A stretch of DNA of 64,000 nt, taken from positions 1,073,417 to 1,137,416 of the forward strand of contig VZSR01001645.1 in assembly GCA_013398615.1 (NCBI GenBank), read 5' to 3'. Shown here one piece after another: positions 36,107-47,672 of this stretch. The notes beneath the pieces were generated by a model that was not told the origin of the DNA, did no database searches, and was given only the letters and a program-made list of their open reading frames with translations. Each line of letters opens with the position of its first letter. Position 1 is the first letter of the stretch. The position numbers and the translations under genes are program-made. This DNA is from Brachypodius melanocephalos (Eukaryota > Chordata > Aves > Passeriformes > Pycnonotidae).

Positions 36107-39100
36107 AGGAAGTTTTTTGTCCTCTGTGGGTTAAAAAAAAATTTTAAAGTAGTTATTTGTTGCTGTTCTGCCTCTGCTTTCCTTATTGAGAACCTCTGGC
36201 TGATTGTATCCACTATTAATCTTAGAGCTGTTTTTTTTCATACTGTTTGACTCATTGTATTTGCCTGGGGATGTGGGACAGACAGAAAAGAAGCTGGTGT
36301 ACTGTGTGTCCTATTTCAGAGTGGTCCAGGATTTCAGTGCAATTTGTCTTGCTTTTTGTAGTTTAACATTTCAAGTAATTATTGCCACTCATCCAAAGGT
36401 CCTACTCTATCACAGCTGGGAGGACCCAATGTACAGTCTCAACCTAATCAGTCAACCTGTTGTTGTCTCTTGTTGATTCTCTCTGCTGTTCAGATAGCAT
36501 AATCCTCTAGGAATTCAGTATGAAAGGGTATTAGCCATGTGAAGATGGTGGTGATGATCTCTAGAAAAATGAGTTAGAGAAGATCTAAGATCCTTTGTCT
36601 GGACCTCAGGAGAAGCTGAGCAGGACTTTAAAATCTACTAACTTTCTCCTCAGTGAGAAGGTTCAAATATTAACAGTGTTTTGTTAGTTTTTTTCCCTGT
36701 ACCCTGCATGCATTCTACTTGTTAAATAAGCAGGTTTTTTCACTTTCCTCTGAGAAATTTTTCATATTGGTGGGGCAGTACCAAAACCTGCCTTCTTTAG
36801 AGAAGATACTCATTTCAGGACGTTTCCTCCTAACTTGTCTCAGAGACATCCTTCTAGAAAATTACCCATGGAGAGTGCTTCATACCTGTTGGTACATGAA
36901 GTGTACGTACTGTGTGTCCTTAAGGAAGCAGCATCTCTGTGTAGGATGAGAGCATGTGCATCCTTCAGTTTGTAGGATAGGGACACCAAAATGAGGAGCA
37001 GCAGTAGGTTTTAGTCAAAGCTCTATAAAATGTGACAAAGGCTTCCACAAATACGCACTAATTCAGCTGCTCTGCTGATGGGAAGCTGAGCCCTCCATGG
37101 CCGAGATCTTTGGAATGACAGCTGGCTAGACCAGTTGCCAAAGGCAGGGTTAACAGAATAAATTTGAGGTGGGGCATTTGGGAAGTCATCTCTCCTCAAT
37201 CCCAACACTAAGGAGCCACCCTCAGTCTTTAGCGACTGTGTCCTTGCTGTGTCACTTGAAGAAGCAATAACAGTGAATTCATCCCAGGTGATTCCAGCAG
37301 ACCATTCTTCCCCAGCTGTCATTCAACTTGTCTGAAGAAATTCCCTCTGTGGAATGTCTCCTCCACCTAACCTACTCAATGCCTGGATCAGCGTTCCACT
37401 TTTAAAAGTGCAGAAAAAATGCCTGCTTTGTAAACACAGATTTTGAGTTTGGTAAACCAAGTAACCAGATTGGTAAACCAAGTAACAAAAGACTGTTGCA
37501 TTTTGTAGCAGGAAAAAACCATAAATAATATAGAATTACAGGACAAGATGAGGTCAGTCAATCCAGTATGAACTGAAACAGAAGGATAGCCCTGTCTGTA
37601 CCGTGGTGGTGTTCAGAGGCAGAATGCCTGAGTCAGGAGTTGTGGGGACCATAGTGGTGGGAGTTTTTGTTCTGGAGACCCTGTTTCAAACCCTTCTTTG
37701 CTATCTGGCCTAGCATTTTTGTTCCTGGTTATAAATAGAAGGTTTTTTAATTACCACTGTGTTGTGACTCAGTGCGGGGAGAGGGAGAAGACTTATTTCC
37801 CATACACATTTCTTTTGGCTTGGAGACAAAGGAGAAAAGAGCAGGTTTTTTGGCTCAGGTTAGTGGATAGAGAGCCAGTAACTGATCAGCTTACTAATAT
37901 AGAGGATTTCAAATACAGTCAGCCAAAAAAGCCCATTTGAAAACAATTAAAAAGAAACAAAAGAAAGGGCAAATTACTTTTCTGTTGGCCTTCAATTAAC
38001 CATAGTCCAATCTCTGGTTACTTTTTAGAAGCTGCTTTAGCTTCTTTGTTTAAATACCCTTTATTTTTTTTTCAATGAGTGAGGTCATGGAAGGGAAAAA
38101 TAAGCTCTGTATGAGCTTTACATGCAGGTGCTTTTTTAACTTGAAGTGGCAATCTAGGTGTCACAGCAAATCCTGGTCTTCCATCACTTTTCTGGTGGCT
38201 AGTTAAGAAGGAAATAATAATAAGAAAAGGCAAGCAATGTGTTTTGTTTTGGTTTGACTTGATCTCTGATTTTCTTTGGTTAGCATTGAGCTGAATGCTT
38301 CTCAGATATGTTAAGGATAGTTTATAGCCTCCAACTGCAGTTTATCAGTGACAAACACCCTTTCCCTAGCACACTCCTAAGTAGGAGGTAGCATTTGTTC
38401 TATGCTTACTGGTTATTTGTATCCCACTCCATTTGGGCAATGGGTGGACGGTCTGAGTTGCCCACAGAATTTTTAAAAATTGTTTCTATCATGGTAAAAC
38501 CTGTGGAAATGCATCTTGTCAGTAAATAAAACTGATGGTTCTGTACCCCTGATTCTTTTTGGCTGCAGATATCAGAAGAAATACTATTTTCAGTGACAGA
38601 GACCATGCTGAATTAGATCTAGCTGAAGTGGTTCTTCCCTCTTGGAGGTCTCTGCTGCACCTCGTGTGGTGATGAGATGTCACAGAGCAGGCTGACAAAT
38701 GCAGGCACCACAGACTTCCCTGTCAGCGAGGAAGAGTGATCCCTGAGCTCCAAATACTATTAAGTAAATGGATTGTTTAAAGAGCTGATATACCTCTAAA
38801 ACTGGTGGTAAATTTTTGTTGTGATACTTAGCAAATAGGCAGGCTTCAGCCTTCAGTGAATCCATTAAGTATTGATGAATTTTTACATGCTATTGTCTTA
38901 GCTGCACTGTTTAGGAAGCAAAGCAGTAAATGTGAGCAGCTGTAGGTGTTGTATTTTCATCTTTCCCCCACGGAGTAGCAGTTGCCCTCTGGAATTCCAG
39001 CCTCCCCACAGTCATCCCAGGCCCTCTCAAATCCACTCCCAGCTCTGTGCAGTTGGTTAATGGAACACCACCAATCTGTATTGTGAGCATTCTCTAGATG

Positions 39101-39261
39101 AGAAGCTGAGAATCCTTGCTTTATCCATGTTCCTCTTTGACCAATCCAGTATCTTCAACCTGCTCAAGTACACAAGTTAAAGTATCCAGCATTGTGGGCC
39201 CCAAGGTGCAGCTTGAATGTGTAGGTGCTACAAGAATTCAAATACTGGTGCCCTACACTGA
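36107..39261. other. Unique AT-rich non-coding stretch
   Basis: No gene was recognised. A 99-codon minus-strand frame at 37023-37322 matches no known family. A 21-base tandem duplication lies at 37449-37486. Up to about 36414 could still belong to the provirus U3 region. Confidence 0.55.
37449..37486. repeat. Two-copy tandem duplication (21-base period)
   Basis: The 17-base block ttggtaaaccaagtaac occurs at 37449-37465 and again at 37470-37486. Each copy contains the palindrome-like ttggtaaaccaa. It looks like a simple local duplication. Confidence 0.85.
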
Positions 39262-39758
39262 CATCCTGGTGGGACCTCACATGGAGTACTGTGACCAGGT
39301 TTTGAGTCCTTAGAACCAGAGAAATGGAGCTCCTGAAGGGCTGTGAAGGTGATTATGGGGCTGGAGCATTCCTTTTCTGGAGGAAAGGCTGGGGGAACTG
39401 GGCCACTTTAACCTGGAGAAAACTGAGAGGGAGTCTTATCAATGTCTATAAATATCTGAAGGGGATGTGTTAAGAGGATGGACCAGCCTCTTCTTGGTGG
39501 TGCTGGGCAATAGGATGAGAGACAACAGGCTGAAACTGGAACAGAAAGTTCCACCTGAACATGAGGAAGAAGTTCTTTACTGTGCGTGTGACCAAGCACT
39601 GGAACAGGCTGCCAGAGAGGTTATGGAGTCTCCTTCCCAGGAGATATTCAAAATTCATTTGGACACAATCCCAAGTTAATGAATTTTAGGAGACCCTGCT
39701 CGAGCGGGGAGGTTGGACTAGACCTCCAGTGGTCCTCTCCAACCTTACTATTCTGTGT
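39262..39758 (+). mobile_element. CR1 LINE fragment, 3' end
   Basis: A plus-strand CR1 copy of about 500 bases. It starts inside the end of ORF2 (gggacctcacatggagtactgtg) and runs through 'ggagaaaactgagagggagtc', 'aagttccacctgaacatgagg', 'aagaagttctttactgtg', 'ctggaacaggctgccagag' and 'gaggttggactagacctccagtgg'. It ends near 'ctattctgtgtga'. Reading frames across it are remnants of the LINE. The CpG island at 39840 begins just downstream. Confidence 0.92.
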
Positions 39759-39839
39759 GAAGCACCAAAGAATAGTCATACTGTAGTACACCGACTCTGC
39801 CTGCTGTGCAGCTTTGAAGTACAAATGGGTTTGGAGTAG

Positions 39840-40260
39840 AAAATGCAACCCGGCATGATGGAGTTATCAGGAGATGCATCAGAAACAAAGCGTGTACCAT
39901 TGGTATTCCGGTGTGTGTCTTTCATGCCTGACCTCCTGAAAAACTCGTCTGTGCCCTCCTGCAGGCTCTCAGTTGGGCTTGGGATGTTTTATCCATCCCT
40001 GGCCGTGGTGGTTCCCTGCGTGCCCAGGAGCACAGCGTGGTGTTGGGGTGGGGACTGGGTCTTGGACCCCAAGGATATGGGATCGCATCAGCGGGCCTGG
40101 AGGGTGGCTTGACTTGGCTGTGTGTCACCAGGGCTGGTGCCTGCGCCCTGGCTCCTGGTGGCACACGTGGAAATGTAAATGACAGCGGTAATTGGCGAGA
40201 GATAAACCCGGCTGGGAGGGAGCCGGGCTGCAGGGAGTGAAGTGCTTAAGTGACAATTAT
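39840..40260. promoter_or_regulatory. CpG-retaining island next to homeobox/NKX-like sites
   Basis: About fifteen CpGs lie within 420 bases, in contrast to the flanks. Overlapping frames of 67-89 codons are open on both strands, as expected from high GC. At its right edge the DNA holds TAATTG-type homeodomain cores (around 40189 and 40332), a cttaagtg NKX2-like site (40245-40252) and acaat SOX-like cores. This combination is typical of vertebrate enhancers, but the calls are short motifs and may be chance. Confidence 0.28.
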
Positions 40261-42114
40261 TGCTCTACATCCCCCAGCATCCCCAGCAGTAGTAGCCTTT
40301 GGTTTCTGCTTTAGAGGAGATGTAACACGTTAATTGGAATGCTTCTCTGTTAACATGTCTCAGTTTCTTATCTGATGCTGCTTTAGTGGGGAGGCGGGGG
40401 AAGGCTTCTCTTTGTTGAGGTGGCTGTTTATTGTTAAATCCCATTGAAATGTGTGTCGTTTGTCATGTCGTCTGCTAAGATTGACTAGCTGCCTTTTTTT
40501 TTAAGGTGGAAACTACAAGGAGAGAGGTAATACAAGCTAGATGTAGTATTAGCTGCAAGTTGGAAATAGGATTTAGTATTTCTGATAAGCTTACAAATTA
40601 AAAATATAGATTTCACGCTGACCAGCTTAGGGGATGACGTACTTCCTTCACATCTGAAGGAAAACACTGGTAGCAATAACTTTAATGGATAGATAATATA
40701 CACATTTATTATACTGAATAGTTATTTTTCAGTCCATACATAATTTATCCTTAATTTTAAAATGATTTTTAACAGCTTGAAATTCAACACTAGCCATAGT
40801 TTGGAAGACTCTGACTAGGCTTCCTGGTTCTGTTTCCACCCTGACTTGCAGTATTAATATGTGAAAGTAGTTAATTCAATAACGTTTGTAAGTGACAACC
40901 AAAACTTCCTTCTTTTAGATTTTAAAGACTGAGAAGAAGAGAGTCCAAAGAGTCAGATGCTGATGCTATGACAGAACAGACTGGCCTGGCGTGTCTGAAG
41001 CACAGTGTGGGCCATGAATATTGTAATACTGACCCTTAACAAACTCCAGAGAAAACACAGCTTGCTTTCACCCATGGAAAGGTAATGCATTACATAAAAG
41101 ATTCCAGGAGCTCCCTTGCTGGAGTGTTTCAGCTTGAAGGCCTATAAAGTAGAGAAATGGCAGGGATAAAAATTCCAGGATAGATCATAAAGCTGCAGCA
41201 GTAAGTAGTGTGCTGTCACTCTCCGGATTAAAGCAGTGATAGCAAGTGCAGCAGCTCAAGAAGAGTTTAAAGACCTGGGAAAATCAGCCAGAAGGGCAGT
41301 AATGGCTCCATCTGCCCACTAATGTAAACAGGTTGTAAATGACAGAGGACATAGCTTGTAGGAGTGGCTAAGGACAAACAGTGTTTTGAGATGGGGTTGG
41401 TTTTAGTTTTCTAAAATATTCAAGAGGAAGGCTGCTTTCTTTCTAGGAGTAAATATGTCTGGCCCCTTCCAGCAGCTAGTCTTATGTCTTCCAGTAGTTA
41501 TCCTCATAAAAGAATGTGGTTGCACTGTACTTGAAATGCTCTCTAATCTCATCCTTTAAGTTACTAGACTGGGCAGGTCACTGTTTGGTGAGAGACACTA
41601 ATATAACTAATTGTAGAGGGAGAGGAAAAGGAGATAATTTTACTGAAAAGCATGAGTCCTACACAGTGACAGTGTGACACTGAGGTACCTACAGCTTAAA
41701 TGCCTTGATTCCCTGCCCAGGTATTGTTAGCTGCATGATGGAGAATAAAAGGAAAAGGTAGCTTACATGAAATGTCTGCTTTTAAGATAGTTTCAGGATG
41801 GAGCAAAATAGACCTGCTATTGTGTGCTCCTGATCTAGGGCTGATCTGCAGCTTGAAAAAACTTCAACATTATTTACACACCCTAGTGGTCTGACACATA
41901 AGTAGAGGTGACTTACAATGGGATAACTGGCTGAGATATCACCCTGAGCTATCTGCTGACTTCCACTGTAAGGGGGCAGAGCTCTCATGGTAGCTTTTGG
42001 ATCTGTGTTTTACAGCCTGATGTCTTAGGGATACTGAACCTGGTGTCTGCCAGCCTAAAAATGAGGTGGTTGTTAGAAGCCAGGGTTGGCTATAAGACAC
42101 ACAGCTGTCCATGG
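40261..42114. other. Unique AT-rich non-coding stretch
   Basis: I recognise no gene here. Near 40391-40401 there is a small GC-box-like ggaggcggggg. Otherwise the DNA is unremarkable. Confidence 0.6.
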
Positions 42115-42832
42115 GGCACACAATTTGGTCAGCTGTCCCAAGTAAGCCAAAATGTGCTCATGAGTGGGTGTGTGCCCTAGGAGCCTGTGCATTGGCCACA
42201 GGAACATGGCAGATCTGCATCTTGGCCTGGATCAGCGATGGTGTGGCCAGCAGGAGCAGGGCAGGGATTGTCCCTCTGTACTCAGCACTGCTGAGGCCAC
42301 ACCTCGAGTGCTGTGTCCAGTTCTGGGCCCTCACTGCAAGAAAGACTTTGAGGTGCTGGAGGGTGTCCAGAGAAGGGCAATGGAGCTGGAGAAAGCTCTG
42401 GAACACAAGTGCTGTGAAGAGCAGCTGAGGGAGCCGGGGATGTCTAGTCTGGAGAAAAGGAGGCTCAGGGAAGACCTTATCATGCTATATCAGCCACTTG
42501 AAAGGACACTGTAGCTAGGAGGGGGGTGGGTGATGGGGTGGTGGTGGCTTCTTCTCCCAGGTAACAAGTGAAAGGATCAGGGGAAATGGCCTCAAGTTGT
42601 GCCAGGAGAGGTTTAGGTTGAATATAGGAAAGCTTTCTTCACAGAAGGGGTTGTAAAGCATTGGAACAGACTGCTCAGCGAGGTGGTGGAATCACTATCT
42701 TTAGAAGTTTTCAAAAAATGTTTAGATATGGTACTTGAGAACATGGTTTAATGGTGAATGTGGTGAAAGTGTTGGTTTGATGGTTGAACTTGATTATCTA
42801 AAAGGTTTTTTCCAACCTTCATGATTCTATAT
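42115..42832 (+). mobile_element. CR1 LINE copy, 3' end with part of ORF2
   Basis: This is the longest CR1 copy here, about 720 bases on the plus strand. It starts in the last part of ORF2, where the 'ggcctggatcagcgatggtg', 'cacacctcgagtgctgtgtcc' and 'caagaaagactttgaggtgc' blocks are diagnostic. It continues through 'ggagaaaaggaggctcagg', 'ggcctcaagttgtgccagg', 'agcattggaacagactgctc' and 'aggttttttccaacc'. It ends at 'atgattctatatt'. Frames of 105 and 116 codons are remnants of the LINE, not host genes. A G-rich insertion (gaggggggtgggtgatgggg) disrupts the 3' UTR. Confidence 0.93.
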
Positions 42833-44394
42833 TGCTGCTTGGAAACTTTTCCAAGGAAGACCATGAAGTTAGTCGCAGAGCTAGCTCTTGTTTTTGTCAC
42901 ACCTTGGGAGCTTTCAAGTTGAGCTTCCCTTCCCTGTTTCAGTACACCAACACTGAAGCAAGAGCTGAAATTTCACCTTGTTTATTTTGAATGAAGTGTT
43001 TACTCAAGAATTTGAAAATAGTTATTAGTAGTTCTCCCATGACATTTTTCCTAGAAAAGGGGTGTTAACAGTAATGTCTAACCCAATTCCAGGTGCAAGA
43101 ATTCTGTGTTGCTCACCTAACTTCTCCCCACGTTGTCAATCTGCAACACTGCTCCTACTCTGCTCCGTGTTTCCATGTGTTGATAAACAGCTGCTGCAAA
43201 TCCTCCTCCCGTTTAAGGATGAGTTACTTCAGTCAGTGAGGCTGTGTAGGGTTTCCAAAGCTCCCTGGGATTCTTTTAGATAACAGACACTACATATACT
43301 GAAGTTACTAATGTTAATGTGATACCTAGCATCAAGGAAGTGTTTTTTTTACGAAAGAGGAATGAAACAATCATCAGATTGTCTTTAGGAAAGAAGACTG
43401 AGGAAACTGATTAAAAAGAGTCTGAAACAAGGTGGACTACTCCTTTGACCTAATGCAAGGAAGACCAATTTCACTCCTAGTCTTTGGCTGCACTGAACAG
43501 CTCTATTTTAGCCCATTTTGAGAATCTGGTCCTGAGAAAAAAAATTAAGAACCTAATTGTTCACTGCATGGAACTGATGACTGCAGGGTATCTCTGAATC
43601 CATCAGCTTGGTGCTACTAAATGTGATTAGATGTTTATACAAATCAGAGAGTCTAACAGAATGATGACACTTGTTTTTATAGTGTAATGGGAGAGAGAGG
43701 AGTATAAGGAGAGAAAGAAAATGCTTAAATGAGAAGAGACAAATATTAATGCAGAGCAAAGCAATAGTGAGTGAGGGGAAAATAAGCTCGATATGAGTCA
43801 TGCAAATAGTGAAGTGTATGGTTTTGCAGGAAAGCTAGAGACCAAGATGAATGAAAGGAAGTTAAAAGGACAAATATATTATAAAAAAAGGAGTCATTTT
43901 CTTCCAGAATTATATTAGAAATCCACTAGAGAGCTGATGAGCCTGAATAGCTCTGGAGGCTCAAGGGATAATTAAGAAGAGAAAATTAGAATATAAAATA
44001 CTTTTTTACACTGGAATAGCTGGTGAGCTTAACATTACCTTTTGGTAAAGAGTTGGCAGGAGTAGAGATACTTTTATACTTAATAACCCCTCATTGAATC
44101 TCATGATTTAGCAGGCAGTGTTACAAATATGAGACTTGGTCTCTGCTTGTAACTTTGCCCCATAATGCCCTTGTCTGTGCTTCATTTTCCTGGTCTTCAA
44201 AATGGAGATAAAGATAGTGGCTTTGTTGTTAAAGCACTTCGAGATTGAACAACATGTATATGTAAATACAGAGAATATTAATAATGTATTTGAACTACAT
44301 TAATCTATTAAGTAAGCAGTTAATTTCTTTAGTATTAGCTGAATTACCTCCTAGGAAAAAACAACTCCCAAATAAATGTGATTTAATTTATCGT
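42833..44394. other. Unique AT-rich non-coding stretch
   Basis: I recognise no gene or clear repeat. Purine-rich DNA lies around 43690-43790. Confidence 0.6.
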
Positions 44395-44960
44395 TACAGC
44401 TCTAATAAGGATCTGGAAGATTGCCAGTGCTCTTTTTATTGAGGTGGGAGAGATGATAAGGGTGATCCAGGGAATTATAAACTCATGACCCTCATTTAAG
44501 TGCCTTAGAAAATTGTTGAGAAAGTCATTATAGATGTCATTATAAAGTACCTGAGGTGCAAACCAGCATAACTTTCTCAAAGTGTAAACTTCCTCCAATA
44601 TATTAGAATTCTTTCAAAAAGTTAAGGTACTGCACAATGGGAGAAATGTTAGATATACTGTAACTTATTTACACTCCTAAAAGGCTTTTGTTGAAGTTTT
44701 TCAGAGGAGGCTGTTAGGAAAAGCTGGTAATTAAGGGTTGAGTCTTATAGTCACACTGCAGGTTTAATAACTATCTTAAATAGGAAGCAAAGAAATTGCA
44801 AATTTGTACCAGTGGAAAAGCCTGGTTTGTCATAGTTGGAAAATGTTAAGAGCAGAGCAGTTCAAGGGTCACGCTGCTGTATGGAATGATGACAGTACTA
44901 ATGGTCTGAGAGAGAGGCTAAGAAGCTTGATTACCAACCCTTAAAAGAGATACAACAGTG
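44395..44960 (+). mobile_element. Ancient CR1-type LINE relic (reverse transcriptase)
   Basis: Translated on the plus strand with frameshifts, 44455-44560 reads as the reverse-transcriptase block D-K-G-D-P-G-N-Y followed by a K-I-V-E-K-V-type helix, as in CR1 ORF2. Around 44575-44700 a degraded 'Q-H-x-F-x-K' and 'L-L-E-F-F'-like order follows, and near 44775-44840 comes an 'x-N-R-K-Q-R' block ahead of the expected catalytic region. Stops and frameshifts are frequent, so the copy is much older than the other CR1 pieces. The catalytic F-A-D-D box was not found. It could be CR1, L3 or L2. Confidence 0.5.
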
Positions 44961-47599
44961 ATTTAATCAATGAAGTGTACATAGATGAACTGGGAAATGA
45001 TCCAAGAGGGGTTTACAAAGTGCTTAGTCCAGCTGAACCCTCAGTGTGACAGGGATCTCTCCTGGAACATACGGACTTTGGTGGTGCCCAAAGAGAACAC
45101 AAACCCAGGCATATAATAAATATTTGACAATACATTCAAGTGTTTGTGGCATAGTCATGTGAAAGCTTCTTCGAGAGGCTCAATGGTGAAATAGTCAACT
45201 TTGCTTGAAGTGGGGGCTATGTCCAGCTCTGGTCCATGCTTGGAAAATAGACTTGTTTTGGAAACAGAACAAGTTGGTTAATGCAAGCCTGGCCTTACTG
45301 GTTGGGACAGAATGTCTTTCTGGTCTGGTTTTGTGCCAAGTTGTATTTAACCTTCTGATTTTTGGTAGCAGGCATTAGCAGACCCCCAGAGGGCAGAGAG
45401 TGATCTCCTTATATCTTGCCTTTAAGCCTTCCAGTTTCTGATAATCAATGGCCAAGGAAATACCTCAGCCAAAGACCTTCATGTTTAGAAGCAATTCTAA
45501 GGACAGCAAAAGCAATCTACAGTCTATTAACTTGTTTTAATCCCTGGTTGAGCTTATTCCTAGTTTTGGTCTGCACCCTCAATTACCCAGTTTTCTGTAG
45601 TTGCATAGCAAGCAGCTCTTTTCTGTTGGTCTCAAACCTTTTCCAAAAGGGTTGCTGCAAAACCTGGAAAGACAAGAAACAAATTTCTGTGTGTGACTTT
45701 TACTACCCACAATTTTCAGCTTCTGGTGTCTACTTCCTCACTATTTTGCCAATTGTTAGGCCATCTCAGGAGATTATTTTTGTTTATTTTGTTTATTAAA
45801 ACTCCCCAAACCACTGGAAATACATGTAGCTTTCCTGCTGTCCACCCCCTATGCTTTGTACCCTTTTAACATATTAACATGGCTCACTGGCAGGTCTGAC
45901 AAGGATCAGTGCAACACAGTAATCTTTGTGGCTGGGAGTAGTGAGAGGCAGTAGGTGGAAAGAGAATGTGGGAGCTCCTCTTTTTCTTACCTGTGAGTTT
46001 AGGGGTTTTGTGCCCTGAGCATGACTTTATCTCTCCTAAATACACATCCATACTTCTCTATATTGTACATTCTCATGTTCCAAAGTGTTGTTCCAAAACT
46101 GGAGGATTTTTACAGCTTGTGAGTAGTTCTCAAGAAAACATGCAAGATGCTGAAAATCCATAGTCAGATTTTATCTGTTTGGAAGTGAGCATGCATTATT
46201 TTCCCTTTTGTTGTGGGGTTCCCCTGGATACCTGCATGCCTTTGGATACACTTTTTCCTTTAGTGAAGGAATGAAGACACGTGGGCTAATGCACGACTGA
46301 ACCCATGTCTCCAGATGTGAAAAGCTAAAGCATTCAGAAACTGTTTTCATGCACACTCTTGAATTTCAAGGAGACACACTGGGGGAAACACAGCAGGAAT
46401 TCTTTATGTTCTGTGGCTTCCCAGCCTGTTCCTTATGCTTATGCAGCAAACCTCATTGGACAGCTACTCTCAGGCTATTTTGTTTTTTCCTATGGGAGCA
46501 GTCACTTCAGTTGAGCCCTTTGTTGCCATGGCTTCTGCTGTAACTTTACTACCCCCTTGGATTTTTTTAGAGCGGCCCTTCAAAGCCAAACTTCCCCTTT
46601 TCCAGAAAGGCACGTGGCAGTAAACCGGGGGAAGGTTAGTGTGGGAAAACGAAAGGAGTGATGGTTTAAACAAACTTCGGCCTCATTCCAGAATGATCAT
46701 GACATGCCCTGTTTATTGAGGTGGGAAGGGCACATGCTGCCCACCTCTGGGGCTGCAGGATGGAGTTGCTGTGTAGGTGAAATGGCAAACACATGCCCAG
46801 TTTACTAGAGCAGGGATGAAATCTATCTGCCAGAACTTGGTGGGTACTTCTACCAAGCCAGAAGCATTCTGGTGTTAATCCCCTTCCTGCTGAGGCTTTG
46901 CCCTCCCAGGGTGGGGACGTGCACTGAGGCAGAGCTGGTTGCTCTCTGCCCCTGCTGTCTGTCAGGCAGGAGTTTCTGTGGATGTGTGGCTTTATCCACT
47001 TCAGCCCAAACAAGCAAACGTGGCCTCAGAGTAAGGACCCGCCTGTTCACATTGTAGCAGAGAGCAGTCATTACCCCGAGTCCTCTTCTCTGTTGTTCCC
47101 TCTATGTCACTGCTCTCCCTCTGGGGTCTCAGTTTTCATCACAATTCCTGCAGTAAGAATTTATGTGTGGGTTTGGACATGTGTATTTTCTTTGCAAAGT
47201 ATAAAGGGGAAATGTTACATTGCACTGAAAAGAAATTACTTGGGGAAAACAAGTTTTCAGAAGAGGTGTTTGTTTCACCATCACTTCTTAAAAACCCGAT
47301 AGCTATCTTTCATGTTTAAAGTTTTTTTTCATTATCTGGTTTTACATCAGGCAGAATTTTTTAAAAGGGCGTGGGGCACCTTTCTATTCTTAATTGAACA
47401 ATTCTTTTGAAGTCTGTAAAATATTTAATGAGTGGTTTGGGGATTTTGTTGGTTTGCTTTTGATTATTTTGATTTTTTTTCTTTTTTTTTTTTTTCTTTT
47501 GAACACATTCCTGTCAGTCAGTTATCTTCATGCAACTGCAAATATAGTTCTAATATTTATGGGTACTTACAGGCCTTTTAAATTTTTGCAGTTCTGGTA
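44961..47599. other. Unique non-coding stretch
   Basis: I recognise no gene. The 127-codon plus-strand frame at 45416-45799 is hydrophobic and unassigned. DNA from 44961 to about 45260 may still belong to the LINE relic. A poly-T tract lies at 47472-47500. The sequence around 46560-47060 is somewhat GC-richer. Confidence 0.55.
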
Positions 47600-47672
47600 A
47601 ATTAGTAAACTCCAACTATGTAAGATGATATTAAAGATCTTTTTTTGACCTAAATGACTCTATGATTATAGA
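47600..47672 (+). mobile_element. CR1 LINE scrap, extreme 3' tail
   Basis: Only the last few dozen bases of a CR1 remain: 'actccaactatgtaagatga', 'tattaaagatct' and 'gactctatgattata' in the plus-strand CR1 order. The copy is strongly 5'-truncated and old. Confidence 0.6.

Noticed and set aside
37023..37322. 99-codon minus-strand frame as a candidate exon
   Set aside because: No family was recognised, no acceptor/donor pair fits, and the other frames are broken in the usual non-coding way.
42111..42514. Overlapping 105- and 116-codon frames that could be taken for a gene
   Set aside because: They lie wholly inside a CR1 copy and are remnants of its ORF2 and 3' region.
45416..45799. 127-codon hydrophobic frame, possible membrane protein
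   Set aside because: The residue mix is what T-rich DNA gives in any frame, and no family or conserved motif was recognised.
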